From positions 9,424,001 through 9,488,000 of the forward strand of contig NC_091976.1 in NCBI RefSeq assembly GCF_036711975.1: 64,000 nucleotides of DNA, written 5' to 3'. The notes under the pieces are model-generated. The model was not told the origin of the DNA. It did not search any database and worked only from the letters and a program-made list of their open reading frames with translations. The translations under genes were made by a program, and so were the position numbers. Shown here one piece after another: positions 18,666 to 29,466 of the stretch (positions are counted from its first letter, which is position 1; each line of letters begins with the position of its first letter). This stretch comes from Onthophagus taurus (lineage: Eukaryota > Arthropoda > Insecta > Coleoptera > Scarabaeidae).

Positions 18666-19208
18666 GTTGATGGGACCCATGGTTTGGGATTTATGTGATG
18701 ACTTTTGGGATTAGTTAGTGACGGATGTTATCTTCTGACCCCGCCTTAAGAAGGTTTTTGCACCCCTCCAACACCTGAGGTTACTTAAGAGCTTGTAAGA
18801 CCTTTTTCAGGACAATCACAATCAATTAGAATCACAACGAACCTAAGAGATTTTTGAGTCGAAACGTCGTCAGCGCTCCGTTAGATAGCAACTTAGAATT
18901 CGCTTTAACGCCAACTCTAAGTTTTGTCGCATATCAAGAACTGTGACTTAGTTTCAATTGTAAACATTTTTTGCACTTCGGGCATCCGGGTCGTGTCGGT
19001 AATTTGTGTTTTTATTGGGGATTTGGTGTAAGTTTGGTATTGAAACCTTCACCTTTGCCAGTTTGCGTTATCACCTATCTGTCAACGAGAATTAGCTGTC
19101 GGGGTTAGATTCAGAGATATCTCTTTTTAAGTAACGTCTGGTCGTAAATAAACGTAGGTAGATTTTAAGGTTCATTTTGTTCATTGTCAATTATTTCTTG
19201 TTATTTTG
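18666..19208. other. Unassigned sequence before a minus-strand LINE
   Basis: I see no gene, repeat array or RNA here. It directly abuts the truncated 3' end of the minus-strand LINE at 19209 and may include its downstream flank. Confidence 0.4.
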
Positions 19209-20859
19209 TTAATATAGTTTAAGTGTGGTTAGAACACTTGTCTTTTGATTTTCCCTTTTCCCCTTTTCCTGACAGAGCCTTAGTGCAAGAACCCACGGGT
19301 CTGAAATAGTGACCGCGCGCTTGTCATTTAGTTTTGATTGCAAAATGTAATTAGTATATTCGAGAAGATTGGTCTCTACCGAACGACCAGCAAAAAAACC
19401 GTGTAGTCGAGGGTCTAAAATATTTTTTATAGTGTAAAAGATAGGCTTGTAAATGAAGCTCTCACGGACCTTGCCGAAAATGGGCAACAAAGAAATTGGT
19501 TTCTGACTAAGCTTCTACAGCCAGATTTAAAAATAAGCACCACAGAGGCCTGCTTCCAGATTAGCGGGAAGATACAGTCTTTCAGAGATCTATTGATAAC
19601 GGTTCACTAAGAGATTCACAACAATTTATTATAATAAGAGGTATACCGTCACCACGTGACCCTCCGGAAGGATTAACGGCTCTAATAGCTTTCTTCTAGC
19701 TTTCAAGATCTCAACCTGCTCAAATTGTAGAGGCAGGTCGCAAAAACGCGGGCCATCACAACGGGAGCCATTGCTGCTGCTCGAGGTCCGCGAAGCATTA
19801 AATACTGAGCCGAAGTAACGAGAAAAAAGGTCGCAAATATGCGCACCATCGGTAGCAGTGACACCGGCAAACGTAACTTCTGCAGGCAAGTCACTTGTCG
19901 CGCGCTTAGCTCTAACAAATGACCAAAACCTTTTGGGATCATGCCGTATAGTGCTCTCAGCACTGACAATAAAATTGCGGTAATCACGATCAATAAGGAA
20001 CTTTGAGCGACCCCTCAAAAGGGAAAAAGTTAAATAGTCGAATCGATTTCTATACCGCTTCCACTTCTTGTGCATCTTACGTTTGTCAAGAATTACTTTT
20101 ATAGTATCTATTGAGAACCAGTACGGAAAACCGAATCCGAAGACTCGTTTGCGCGGTACGAATAGTTTAAAAGCGTCGGATAGCACTTCGTGAAAATAAG
20201 TAACAGCCTCATCCACGGTTCCACCGCTCAGACAATCCCGCCAGGGCAGTGATTTGATCAAATAATGCCTTTTTAAACTTATATATTGGTTCACTACAGT
20301 GGGATAAATTTCTAGGAATTAAGAATTTGCATGATATATCTAGCGTAGTATGAGCACGGTCCTCCGACACCAAAGCATGATCACCCAAATCCACCTCGCA
20401 ATGAAATACATTACAGGAAAAAACAAGATCAAGAATGTTACCAAAGTCATTACAATGATGATTTAATTGGGATAAACCAGCCAAGGTGACGGAGTCCAAG
20501 AACTCTGTAGCTCTTGCAGAAGTTGCCCTGGACGGGACACAGTAACGGCGAACGGGGTCAAAAGAGCACCTGATTTTCGGGATATTGAAACCACCACAAA
20601 TGAGAAAACCATCATTGGGGTGTCGCTCAATTACATCAACTAAGGACCGGGAAAATCGCGAGAGTGCAACATTGTCACACGGCGGAATATAAACACAGCA
20701 TATGTTAGGCACTGAAGAGCCATTAGATAACGCAACATACATTGCTTCAACGTCCGCGAACAAACCCGGTCGTTCCGCACTGGAGATCATTTTCGACACA
20801 CCACCTCGACGCCGAGCACCCGAATCATCATTCATGTGTCGGTCACGTCTGTAAGTCAC
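19209..20859 (-). pseudogene. Jockey/CR1-like LINE ORF2 fragment (endonuclease to early RT)
   Basis: Reading leftward on the minus strand: the C-terminal half of an AP-type endonuclease (CVYIPP..., GGFNIPKIRC where GDFNLP is usual, then LDLVFS and DHALV), an endonuclease-RT linker rich in basic residues (RDYRNFI...DPKRFWSFVRAKR), and an RT start with LHGFFAGRSVETNLL. Frame changes lie at about 20250 and 19500-19640. Replacement of the endonuclease Asp by Gly also argues for inactivity. It is the same family as the LINE at 39964-60477, which carries GRSVETNLI and DFNLPNIVW. Confidence 0.75.
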
Positions 20860-21071
20860 AATGAATCGGGAAAATACTCTGCAGATTCAATTCCGGGACA
20901 AAGCCAGGTCTTCGTGAGACAGACAACATCCAAATCCGCACTTAGTAGGTTTGTTTAGAAAATAGTACCTTTACTGCGTAAGCCGCGTATGTTTTGATAG
21001 TAGAGGGAAATGAATTTAGTTGACGCCATTGCGAGTTAGAAAATATCTAAGTTGTTTATACATGAAGAGAG

Positions 21072-21284
21072 TTACTGTAGTTTGCGCAAGTCTCCGTCGG
21101 AATTAATCTGGATAACACGGCTACTGTCGTTTTTACGGACTAGAATTTTACAATTGCGCGTCCAGACATATTTATAACCATTTTCTTTAGCCGTGGCCCT
21201 AGCGGCGCCGAACAGTTTTTTATTCGCTACAGTAAGGTTGTAATAATCTAGCACCTGATTTTCGGGATATTGAAACCACCACAA
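21072..21284 (-). pseudogene. LINE ORF1 C-terminal fragment
   Basis: The frame ends with YKYVWTRNCKILVRKN and a DGDLRKL-like tail, comparable to YKFVWFKGDVIRVRKS...RDLNKL at the end of the ORF1 at 39964-40830. This is the nucleic-acid-binding C-terminal domain of a LINE ORF1 protein, 5' of the ORF2 fragment above and in the same orientation. The N-terminal part is missing. Confidence 0.65.
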
Positions 21285-21475
21285 ATGAGAAAACCATCAT
21301 TGGGGTGTCGCTCAATTACATCAACTAAGGACCGGGAAAATCGCGAGAGTGCAACATTGTCACACGGCGGAATATAAACACAGCATATGTTAGGCACTGA
21401 AGAGCCATTAGATAACGCAACATACATTGCTTCAACGTCCGCGAACAAACCCGGTCGTTCCGCACTGGAGATCAT
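21248..21475 (-). repeat. Direct duplicate of a LINE endonuclease segment
   Basis: Bases 21252-21475 repeat about 20567-20790 almost exactly (MISSAERPGLFADVEAMYVAL through GGFNIPKIRC) in the same orientation. It is fused to the ORF1 tail at about 21252. This is a rearranged LINE copy rather than a second gene. Confidence 0.8.
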
Positions 21476-21542
21476 TTATATATTTTAGACCATCTGTGGT
21501 TTCCACTTCTCCTGCTTAATTAATGAAAATTCTTTTCGTAAG

Positions 21543-22423
21543 TTGAAAGTTGCTTGGAAGTGCTACTTATGCCTGGGAACACGTTCAAAACAAAATAATA
21601 CACCTACGAACTCCCTCACTTCCGATACCGCTTTGCCTGCAACAATAGCAGATGTAAACGAAGTGAAGAACTTCATTTGCAATTTATCTACGCGTTTCAA
21701 CAAAATAGAAAACCTCGATCATCTACTTAGCGATTTCCATACGCGTTTTGAAGAAATCAATAAACAGTACAACAATATACTAAATCAAATTATTGCAACA
21801 AATGAGGACAACAATAACTTAAAAGAGAAGCTTTCTGAAATTACAAATGATAACATAAAGAAAAATGAACAAATATCTCGCCTACAGGATAAAATAAATC
21901 TACAGGATCAATACAGCAGAAATAAGAATATTGAACTTCATGGTGTCACTCATGTTCGCGATGAAGATTGTCATGGGATAGTGATGAAAATTGCGGAAGA
22001 GTTAAAAGTAAGCTTATCCCCGGTCGATGTTGACATTACCCATCGTTTGTCTAGAAAAGGATTGAAATCGGCTCCTATCATTGTCCAGTTTACAACTAGA
22101 AAAATGAGAGATTTATTTTTATCAAAAAAGAGATTATAACTCAGGCCAATTCTACTAAATTTGCTAAGCAAAGGATTGGAGACGTTGTATACATAGATGA
22201 GAATTTAAATCGTGAAATAAAGGATTTATTTTGGAAAACAAAGTCTCGTGCTAGAGAAGTAGGTTACAAGTTTGTATAGTTTCGTAACTCCAAAATTAAT
22301 GTGAGGAAAAACGAAGACTCCCCCGTTATAAGAATTTTCAACAGAGAAGATTTAGATAGGAAATTGTTTTCTCCTGGCTATGATGATCACGTGGACGGAG
22401 GATATGAAGAACCGACTCGATAG
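21543..22423 (+). pseudogene. LINE ORF1 protein gene, degenerate
   Basis: The frame to 22139 has a long coiled coil (residues ~45-125) followed by NIELHGV and VDITHRLSRKG, typical of a LINE ORF1 RRM-like domain (FP/Transposase_22 type). A frameshift near 22137 and an internal TAG at about 22278 separate it from the matching C-terminal piece (NLNREIKDLFWKTK, AREVGYKF, INVRKNEDSPVI). It is followed by ORF2 of the same element. The translated RNA-binding protein would coat LINE RNA. This copy is dead. Confidence 0.7.
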
Positions 22424-22574
22424 GCTATGCTGGGAGTGTGGTAAAAGCTTAACAAGGAATAAAATATTTTCGTTTGTTTTTTATTAACTTTTAAAATATT
22501 TTGCTTACGCTTAGAATTGAATTGATTTTTTTTTGTTTAATTATTGATATTTTGTTTTTTTTTCTTTTTATCAT

Positions 22575-25071
22575 ATGGCTCAAAATTATCTATCTAATTT
22601 AGATAGCTTAAATGTGCAGACACTAATAGCCAATGATTTACATGATCTGAATTTATTGTATTTCCAATACGGGTAGGGAATTTAATGTAATTCATACTAA
22701 CATTCGTAGTTTGGAAAAAAATATTGATGAGGCAGAACACAAATTTCATGTAGTGATATGTTCCGAAACCTGGCAGATTGATTGTCCGGAGCTGTTGGGG
22801 GTCAATGGATACACCACTCATTACAACGGCTCACATTATAATCAAAATGACGGAGTTATTATGCTGGTATTGTCACCAAGTACGAATTGAGCGCCGTTCG
22901 ATCTGCTTGGCCATTGGTCGTCAACCCTACCTACGGATCGGACGGTAGCCAACCAACCACAACGCCCGGTTGATAGGGTTTTACCCAAGGGCGCCTATTT
23001 AAGGCGGCCGGGTTTCCATCAGCGGGCAATTCCAACCGAACTCCGAAGCGACAACAACAGCGACAACGATAACAGCGACAACAGCAGCGACAACAAGCCA
23101 GCACTTCAACCGCCAATTCGAAGACGACCCCTTTCGTCTTAAAAAAACCTTTGAGGGTTTTTTTTTGTACATATTTTTGTAAATAAATTATTTCGTTTTA
23201 TTCAACAACTGTTGTTTCTTCTTCGGCGCAATCCATCCCCCGTAACAGTATCTGACGATCTTCCACATAATGTATCGATACATAGATATAATAATTTTTG
23301 CTTTATTAGAGTTGTGGTAGTTTTTAACTCTGTTGGAATAGGTTTAACGGGCGTCTATAGATCCCCTAATTTTCCTAATGAACAATTTGTTTCTGCTCTG
23401 GACCTTTATATTGATGAGATCTGTAACGCAAAAGTTGAGATGGTAGTTGGGGACATGAATATTGATGTCCTTAAGTGTAGTAGAGATTCGTGCGACTATC
23501 TTAACACTTTTCATTCTAAAGGGTTTAACTCATTTATAAATCTTCCCACGAGGGTTTTTAACGGCTCCTCCAGTTGTTTGGAACATATTTTGGTGAGAAC
23601 CAGCAGTAGCGTCGATCAGATTCAATATGTTGTATTATGCTCTAAAGTAACTGATTATTATCCCACCTTAGCCAGCATCGTCTTCCCTGGGGAAGATTTT
23701 CGTCAGGCGATTTCTGTAGAAATTAAAAAAAAGACCGACTCTATAATTAATTTCAAGAACTTGAAGAATATTCTAGGGTCGGTTGTCTGGGAAGATATTA
23801 TTAAGACACTTCTGACGTTGATGCATGTATGGAGGACTTCCGGAAATACATTAACTTATCTATAAAGCAATCCTCTATCTATAGGAAAACCAATAGCAAA
23901 AACAAGAAACGATCTCCATGGATAACCAATGGTATAATAAAATCAATATCCATAAGAGATAAATTGTACAAAATGACAAAATTAGAACCTGATAACGTTG
24001 ACTTATACAATACATATAATCATTATAAAAAATACATACCTAAACTCGTAAAAATTACAAAAACTCAATACTATATCAATTTATTCAATAAAAGTACTAA
24101 AATACAACATACCTGGAACACGGCTAATTCATACATAGGGAGGCAAAGAAAACTTACTAATATAACTCAGATGACAAGAGGTGTAACAACAATTAGTGAA
24201 CCTATTGAAATTGCTAATCATTTTAATGATTTTTTTACTGACACCATTCAGAATGACATTCACTGTGATTTGCCGGTAACAACTAACAATTCAAACTCTC
24301 TATTTCTACTGCCTGTCACTGAGGATTAAATTACTAACGCTATCAAAACTTTAAAAAATAAATCATCTGCCTCAATTAATGATATCCAGCGGTTTCTTTC
24401 AAGACAATGCTAGTCTTGAAAGAAACCGCGCAATTTATTAAAAAAACCCTTATGTTGTATTTTTAATAGATGCTTTTTGGAGGGTCGCTTTCCGCGAGCC
24501 CTAAAAAAGGCATTAATGGTCCCGATATACCAAGATGGATGTAAACTTGAACCGACCAACTATAGACCCATATCGTTACTAAGCAATTTGTCCAAAATAT
24601 TTGAAAAAATAATTAAATCTCGTTTTATTGCATTTCCTGAAGAAAATAACTTCTTAAATAAAAATGAATATGGTTTTAGGGCTGGGCGGTCTACAAATCA
24701 TGCAGTTTCGCGCTTAACACAACTCATTCTTGACTCTTTGGATAGAAGAAGGCCCTGCATAGCTATCTTTCTAGATCTGTCTAAAGCTTTCGGATCCAGT
24801 CATTTTGTTAAATAAATTAGAGATATGTGGATGTAGAGGTAGCACTCTTGAGTTGTTTAGGGACTACTTAAGCAAGAGATATCAACAAGTTATTATAAAC
24901 GGTGTTGCTAGCTCTGATAAACTTGTGACATTTGGTGTCCCGCAGGGCACCGTCCTGGGACCTCTACTCTTCCTAGTTTACATAAATGATATATTTGGTA
25001 TTCATCTTAACGCAGAGGTGATTGCATATGCTGATGACACTGTGTTGAGGGCGAATCATGGGAGTGTGTGA
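22575..25071 (+). pseudogene. LINE ORF2 (endonuclease-RT), interrupted and truncated
   Basis: From MAQNYLSNLDSL (22575) a frameshift leads into an AP endonuclease (HTNIRSLEKN, CSETWQ). It is interrupted by the solo LTR at 22871-23247 and resumes (GLTGVYRSPNF, VVGDMNIDVL, YPTLASI with the usual His lost). The linker (23829-24329) and RT follow: NYRPISLLSNLSKIFEKI, GFRAGRSTNHAV, FLDLSKAF, GVPQGTVLGPLLFLVYINDI, AYADDT. Frame breaks lie at about 23830, 24330-24450 and 24800. Homology stops just after the YADD motif near 25071, so the thumb and 3' end are missing. Confidence 0.8.
22871..23247 (+). mobile_element. 377-bp solo LTR with 4-bp target duplication
   Basis: The segment begins TGTCACC and ends GTAACA, and is flanked on both sides by GTAT (22867-22870 and 23248-23251). 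Inside are a TATTTAA promoter-like box near 22997, a (CAA)-rich stretch and an AATAAA signal near 23180. It splits the LINE endonuclease frame cleanly. The 4-bp duplication fits a Gypsy-type LTR. No internal region remains. Confidence 0.8.
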
Positions 25072-25914
25072 TTGCACAAACCTCATTCGATTTACGAATA
25101 ATAAAATAAAATAAAGCTTAGTTAAATAGAAATAAATTATCACTTAACATTAAGAAGTCTCATTTCATTATATTCTCTTCGTATTTTGCTAACTTACCAA
25201 ATATAAATGAAATAACATTTCACTCAGATAAATGCTAACCAGAAGCATGCATCTGCTCAAATAAAATAAACCGGGTCAGGTCAACCATCATCATTTGTCA
25301 TCGGTAACCCCTTAATAAGATGGAATGGTTCTCCGGATAATGAGATCATCAAATATTGATATTTGACCACATCAGAGAACAAAGGATTTTCATGTACCAT
25401 GGTACGAAATAAATCGTAAAAGCTTGGCCACATTTTAAAATCACCAGTGAAAGTTGGTTATGTTATTTTATTTAATCTGAGAGATACAGGGGTATGAGAT
25501 GGTTCATGGGAGATAGTACTATATTTGGAATCATTTATTTCCGTGTAAATAGCCTTTATAGGGAAATACGCTGTATCAGCCTTTTTACGAATATCATCGT
25601 GTTATGAAAAAGTGTCGTCCAGAATTAAACCAATCACTTGGTTATGAAGGGCTTGCAATTGCCGGTAGGGAGTTGCTATGCCGCTAGTGCGAGTAATAAA
25701 AATCTTTGCTTCTTCAGGAGCGTTAGCAAGGTTACAATCTTACAAGGATCTGGCGGATGGATCTGGCGGCGGGTTAAATGCGAGAATTGCAGATTAATTG
25801 CGTGCGGTCTGCATGCGATCGAAAATATTAATAATGTTGGTTAAAATCAACAAGCGTACCTAAGGTAACGAAAAGTACAAAAACCCGACTACCTAAAAAT
25901 AATAATTAAATAAC
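25072..25914. other. No recognisable gene
   Basis: The stretch between the truncated LINE and a minus-strand Gag-like fragment. I found no motif, terminal repeat or conserved frame. Confidence 0.4.
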
Positions 25915-26523
25915 AGTGCGGAGCGAACACCTTGTTTCAGCAATTAATACATACAGGTGCGTTTTGTTTCTTCCTGCAATTCTTATAGTCGTGTACCGTC
26001 TTTGCACAATGCCCATACACCACGTAGGACTTGCAGAACCTCTTCAAGTGGCTGTACCCCTAACACTTAAAACACCTTTAAAATCAACAAACTGTACTAC
26101 ACGACGCGTCTGTAGTTTAACGAATACTCTCCCGAATCTAAGCAACTCCTTTCGCACCCGATCAAAGACCTCCAACACTAGATTCGTCACCTCTCTGTCC
26201 CTCCTCCCAGTATTCTCGCCTCGTTATCCACGTTCTTTACCCATAATTGTTGCAGCACCGTACCCTCTTCATTCGTCCTGTCCAAATCATACACAATTAC
26301 ATTAGGGTGCACGGTTGTGGGGGCTCGGATGGTGACTCCCGATCGGTTCATCTTTTCCTCTATAAACGGAACAACGACCTCCATCAGTACTCTCTTGCCT
26401 TTTAGCTTCGCAACTCTCCGAAACTTTACCTCTTTCCAATCTTCTCCATTCTCCAAAGTCTTGACAATAGTATCCTTCAGCTCCCCACTGCCCGACACCT
26501 CTCTACCACCCGTGGCACAATGA
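25915..26523 (-). pseudogene. Gag-like LINE ORF1 fragment with zinc knuckles
   Basis: On the minus strand the frame 26498-26187 reads as the middle of a Gag-like ORF1: KEVKFRRVAKLKGKRVLMEV, HPNVIVYDLDR, LQQLWVKN. Further downstream (26180-25930), in shifted frames, are FGRVFVKLQTRR and a cysteine/histidine series like a CCHC knuckle block. This layout occurs in ORF1 of R1/Jockey-type retroposons. Frameshifts make it non-functional. Confidence 0.55.
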
Positions 26524-27379
26524 AAAGTTTAACATAGAGCGAAGCTAGGAACTCCCAGAAGTAAGCCGACAAAAAAACGTCAGTTTCTATATTTTATCAG
26601 CACAAATATTTTCGTATGGAAAATTTTGCTATCACTTTCAGTTTTTCGGGAAAATGGATCAACAAAGTTGATATAAATTATTATAAATGTTTTTAAATAT
26701 AACACCCAGTATATTATGGTATCTTCCGAAAGATGAAAACAATACGAATCCAACGGTACCTCACAATCAAATATCGGTTTATTAAATGACACAACCAGAA
26801 GGTGGGATATTACCATTATACGTTAAGGCTGTTCAACCGCTAAGAATTTTTATATGTAATCTTTCAAACAATATGTCTCGGTTAATATTAGAGCAAAATG
26901 CATGACTTTTCTTTTTCTGCTTTGCAATCAGGAAACAGTACTCTAGTGGGCATGCATGCCCATTTATTTATTTAAAAAAAAAATACAACAATTAAATTAT
27001 TTAAATACGCATAAATTGTATCATTAGCGAAAAAATAATATCCGTGCCCTCTAGAGAAGGTTTCACATACTATCTATGCAAAATTAAAAAAAAAGTTAGT
27101 GTAGTTTAGTTATAGCAACTCAGTGACGATTTTTATAATTATAAATTATTTATTTGTATAAACTTTTTCTTATTTATTTATGAACCATATTTTTAGTTAT
27201 AAACGAAAGTAATTTAGTATACTGTAGTTATAGTAACTGAGTGATTACTGTTCTTATAAACACTTACGGTATTTTTGTTCGATTACTACGTCACGTAAAC
27301 GGTAATTAATTTGAAATCTTTGTATACCGATATCCCTTGAATCAATTAGATATATGTTTTTTTTTTACTTGCAGTCTTG
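26524..27379. other. AT-rich stretch, no gene seen
   Basis: A near-repeat of gtagttatagtaactgagtga type occurs at about 27105 and 27225, each followed by an AT-rich tail ending in ttataa. Nothing else is identifiable. Confidence 0.4.
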
Positions 27380-29137
27380 GTAAGTTGCGGTGGACGAACC
27401 GCGCTTCTCGCACTGAAGATGATAGTAATGTTAACAATTTTGATTGGTAATTATTTTTTAGAAAATCTTTACTACAGGTGTCCTATAACATATGGGCATC
27501 CTTTTGATAACAGAAACATTATGTAAAAATAACATCATATATAATATACAACAACACTTTTTTGACACGATTGATACCGAGATCTAATGATGTATTAATA
27601 CAGATAATAAGATAAAATGTTGTACAATGTTGTACTAAATTAAATTACTAACTATTCTTAATTTACTGTTGCAATTTACAAAATTGTATCAAACTAGTTT
27701 GAATAATAACAGAGATATGATCAAAAAATACTTCTCGTATTAAAATATAATTTATTTTCTGTTTATTTTTACATACCTAACTAGATTACTCCTAAATGCT
27801 GCATATTCTGGGACACCTGTATATTTACTAGATATAATAATATAAATAATATTTATAACACTATGATATATTATTTTGCAGCGAACTAGATACAGTCACT
27901 TTACCAAATTTAGAAATAGACCAACCCAATTGCGATGCCAATGTTAGTAACAATCATAACATTAGCGAAAAAAGAATTGTAGATATTACATCATTTTGGA
28001 ATCAAATTAAAGAAATACAACATGTAGCATCATTCAAATGTATTATAGATATATACGACATTGTAGAAGAAAGGCAAATCGGCTGTGAATCTATATTCAC
28101 TGTTAAATGTAAAATGTGTGGAATGACATCTAAAATAGAAATGAACGGCAATAAAAATGAATTAGATGTCAATACTTCAGCAATGATTGGTGAGACTACT
28201 TGCATAATTCAAATAAATATGCATTTAAATACTACTGTAAATATGTTTATATTTTGATGTATTTTAACAGGAATAGTTTCCATTGATGCTGGATACTCTC
28301 AGCTAAGAGAACTATGTGCCACATTAAATTTATCACACATGACGCAACGTCGATTCACGACAATCCAAACTAAATTACAGGAGGTTGTTGAAGATGTTCT
28401 TTCAAATAAATTAAAGGAAGCTGGGAAAGAAGAAGCTGCTATAGCAAAAGCAACAATTTACCAAACAACCTTTTGTACCTTATAAATGTTTTAAAAATTG
28501 GATTGGTCCATCCACTGGCATAGAATCCGATATAATTGTTGACGGATTCAAAAATAGTGTGTCTGTACATGGTTTGAAGTACATCAAATTAATTAGAGAC
28601 GGTGACAGTAGTGTTACCAAAAAATTTAATTCCTCAAAGCCATACGGCACGCTTCTAATAGAAAAAGTTGAGTGCATCAACCACTTATTACGCAATTTTA
28701 GTACTAAATTACCTGAGCTGTCTAGAAAAGTGCGCAGCTCTACCGGAAAATATGTACCACTGCACGTTCGGAGGCAGCTCCACAGCAACATCTTGAGATT
28801 TCGAGTAGCTGTAAGAAAATCTGCCGAGTACAGAAGTAAGCAAGATATTACATACGCACAAAAGCTTATATTTTTTAAAGAAGACATATTAAATATACCA
28901 CCTCATATATTTGGAGACCATGATAAATGTGCGAATTGTTTTTGTAATAATGTCACAGAAAACCAAAATATATTTACAGACGTAAAATCATGTGGTTTGG
29001 ATACTGACATAAATATCTGTCTGCAAAGAATTATTACAAATGCTTCGTCTTGCTTACTTTTGAAAAATAATAACAGCGGCGAACAATATAATAGCTTAGT
29101 AAATAAATTTATTGGTGGAAAACGAGTATATAACTAA
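27380..29137 (+). pseudogene. 5' part of a MULE-YqaJ transposase gene, internally deleted
   Basis: Exon-like blocks with splice-type borders: 27882-28189 (after tttgcag; NISEKRIVDITSFWNQI, VKCKMCGM, ending NTSAMIG|gtgaga) and from 28271 (after taacag; IVSIDAGYSQLRELCATLNLSHM...AGKEEAAIAKA). Then, after a jump, 28480-29137 (CFKNWIGPSTGIESDIIVDGF, IRDGDSSVTKKFN, VECINHLLRN). The part between AGKEEA and CFKNW that normally holds the VDGGWSKRSY-type core is missing, so the copy is defective. The matching YqaJ nuclease half lies beyond the BEL insertion at 36186-37021. Confidence 0.7.
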
Positions 29138-29192
29138 GATGTGTTAGTTATATACTCGTAGTTATAAGATGTGTTATAACTAAGCCAGAAAA

Positions 29193-29459
29193 TGTTAAGA
29201 TTATGAAAGTTTCACGACAATCGGAAAATAGTTTCCCGAAAAATTCAACGAAAACTAAAGTGAAATTGGAATGAACGCTTGGAACAGGTTTTTGAAATGA
29301 CACGCACGAAATTTCGACGACAAAAGAGACACATTTATTTTAGAACAAGACTTTTATACATCCCAAACAGGAACGAGAAAAACGACACGAAGAAAAAATA
29401 AAACTAAACGTGGAAATAAAATTAATTGTAAAAAAAAATAATAATGAACTTTTTTAACA
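29193..29459 (-). mobile_element. Extra BEL LTR in inverted (head-to-head) orientation
   Basis: This segment is the reverse complement of the BEL LTRs at 29467-29733 and 35733-35998, running from TGTTAAGATTATG to GAACTTTTTTAACA. Only about 7 bp separate it from the 5' LTR, giving a palindrome of roughly 540 bp. It may be a remnant of a second inverted insertion or a product of self-integration near the LTR end. Confidence 0.9.
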
Positions 29460-29466
29460 TTCAACA

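Noticed and set aside
23212-23260. A start codon for the LINE frame inside the solo LTR
   Set aside because: The frame only appears to start there because the LTR tail happens to be open. The true coding sequence was continuous across the LTR insertion point.
28480-28887. 135-codon minus-strand frame
   Set aside because: Antisense of the MULE-YqaJ exon, which has clear family motifs on the plus strand.
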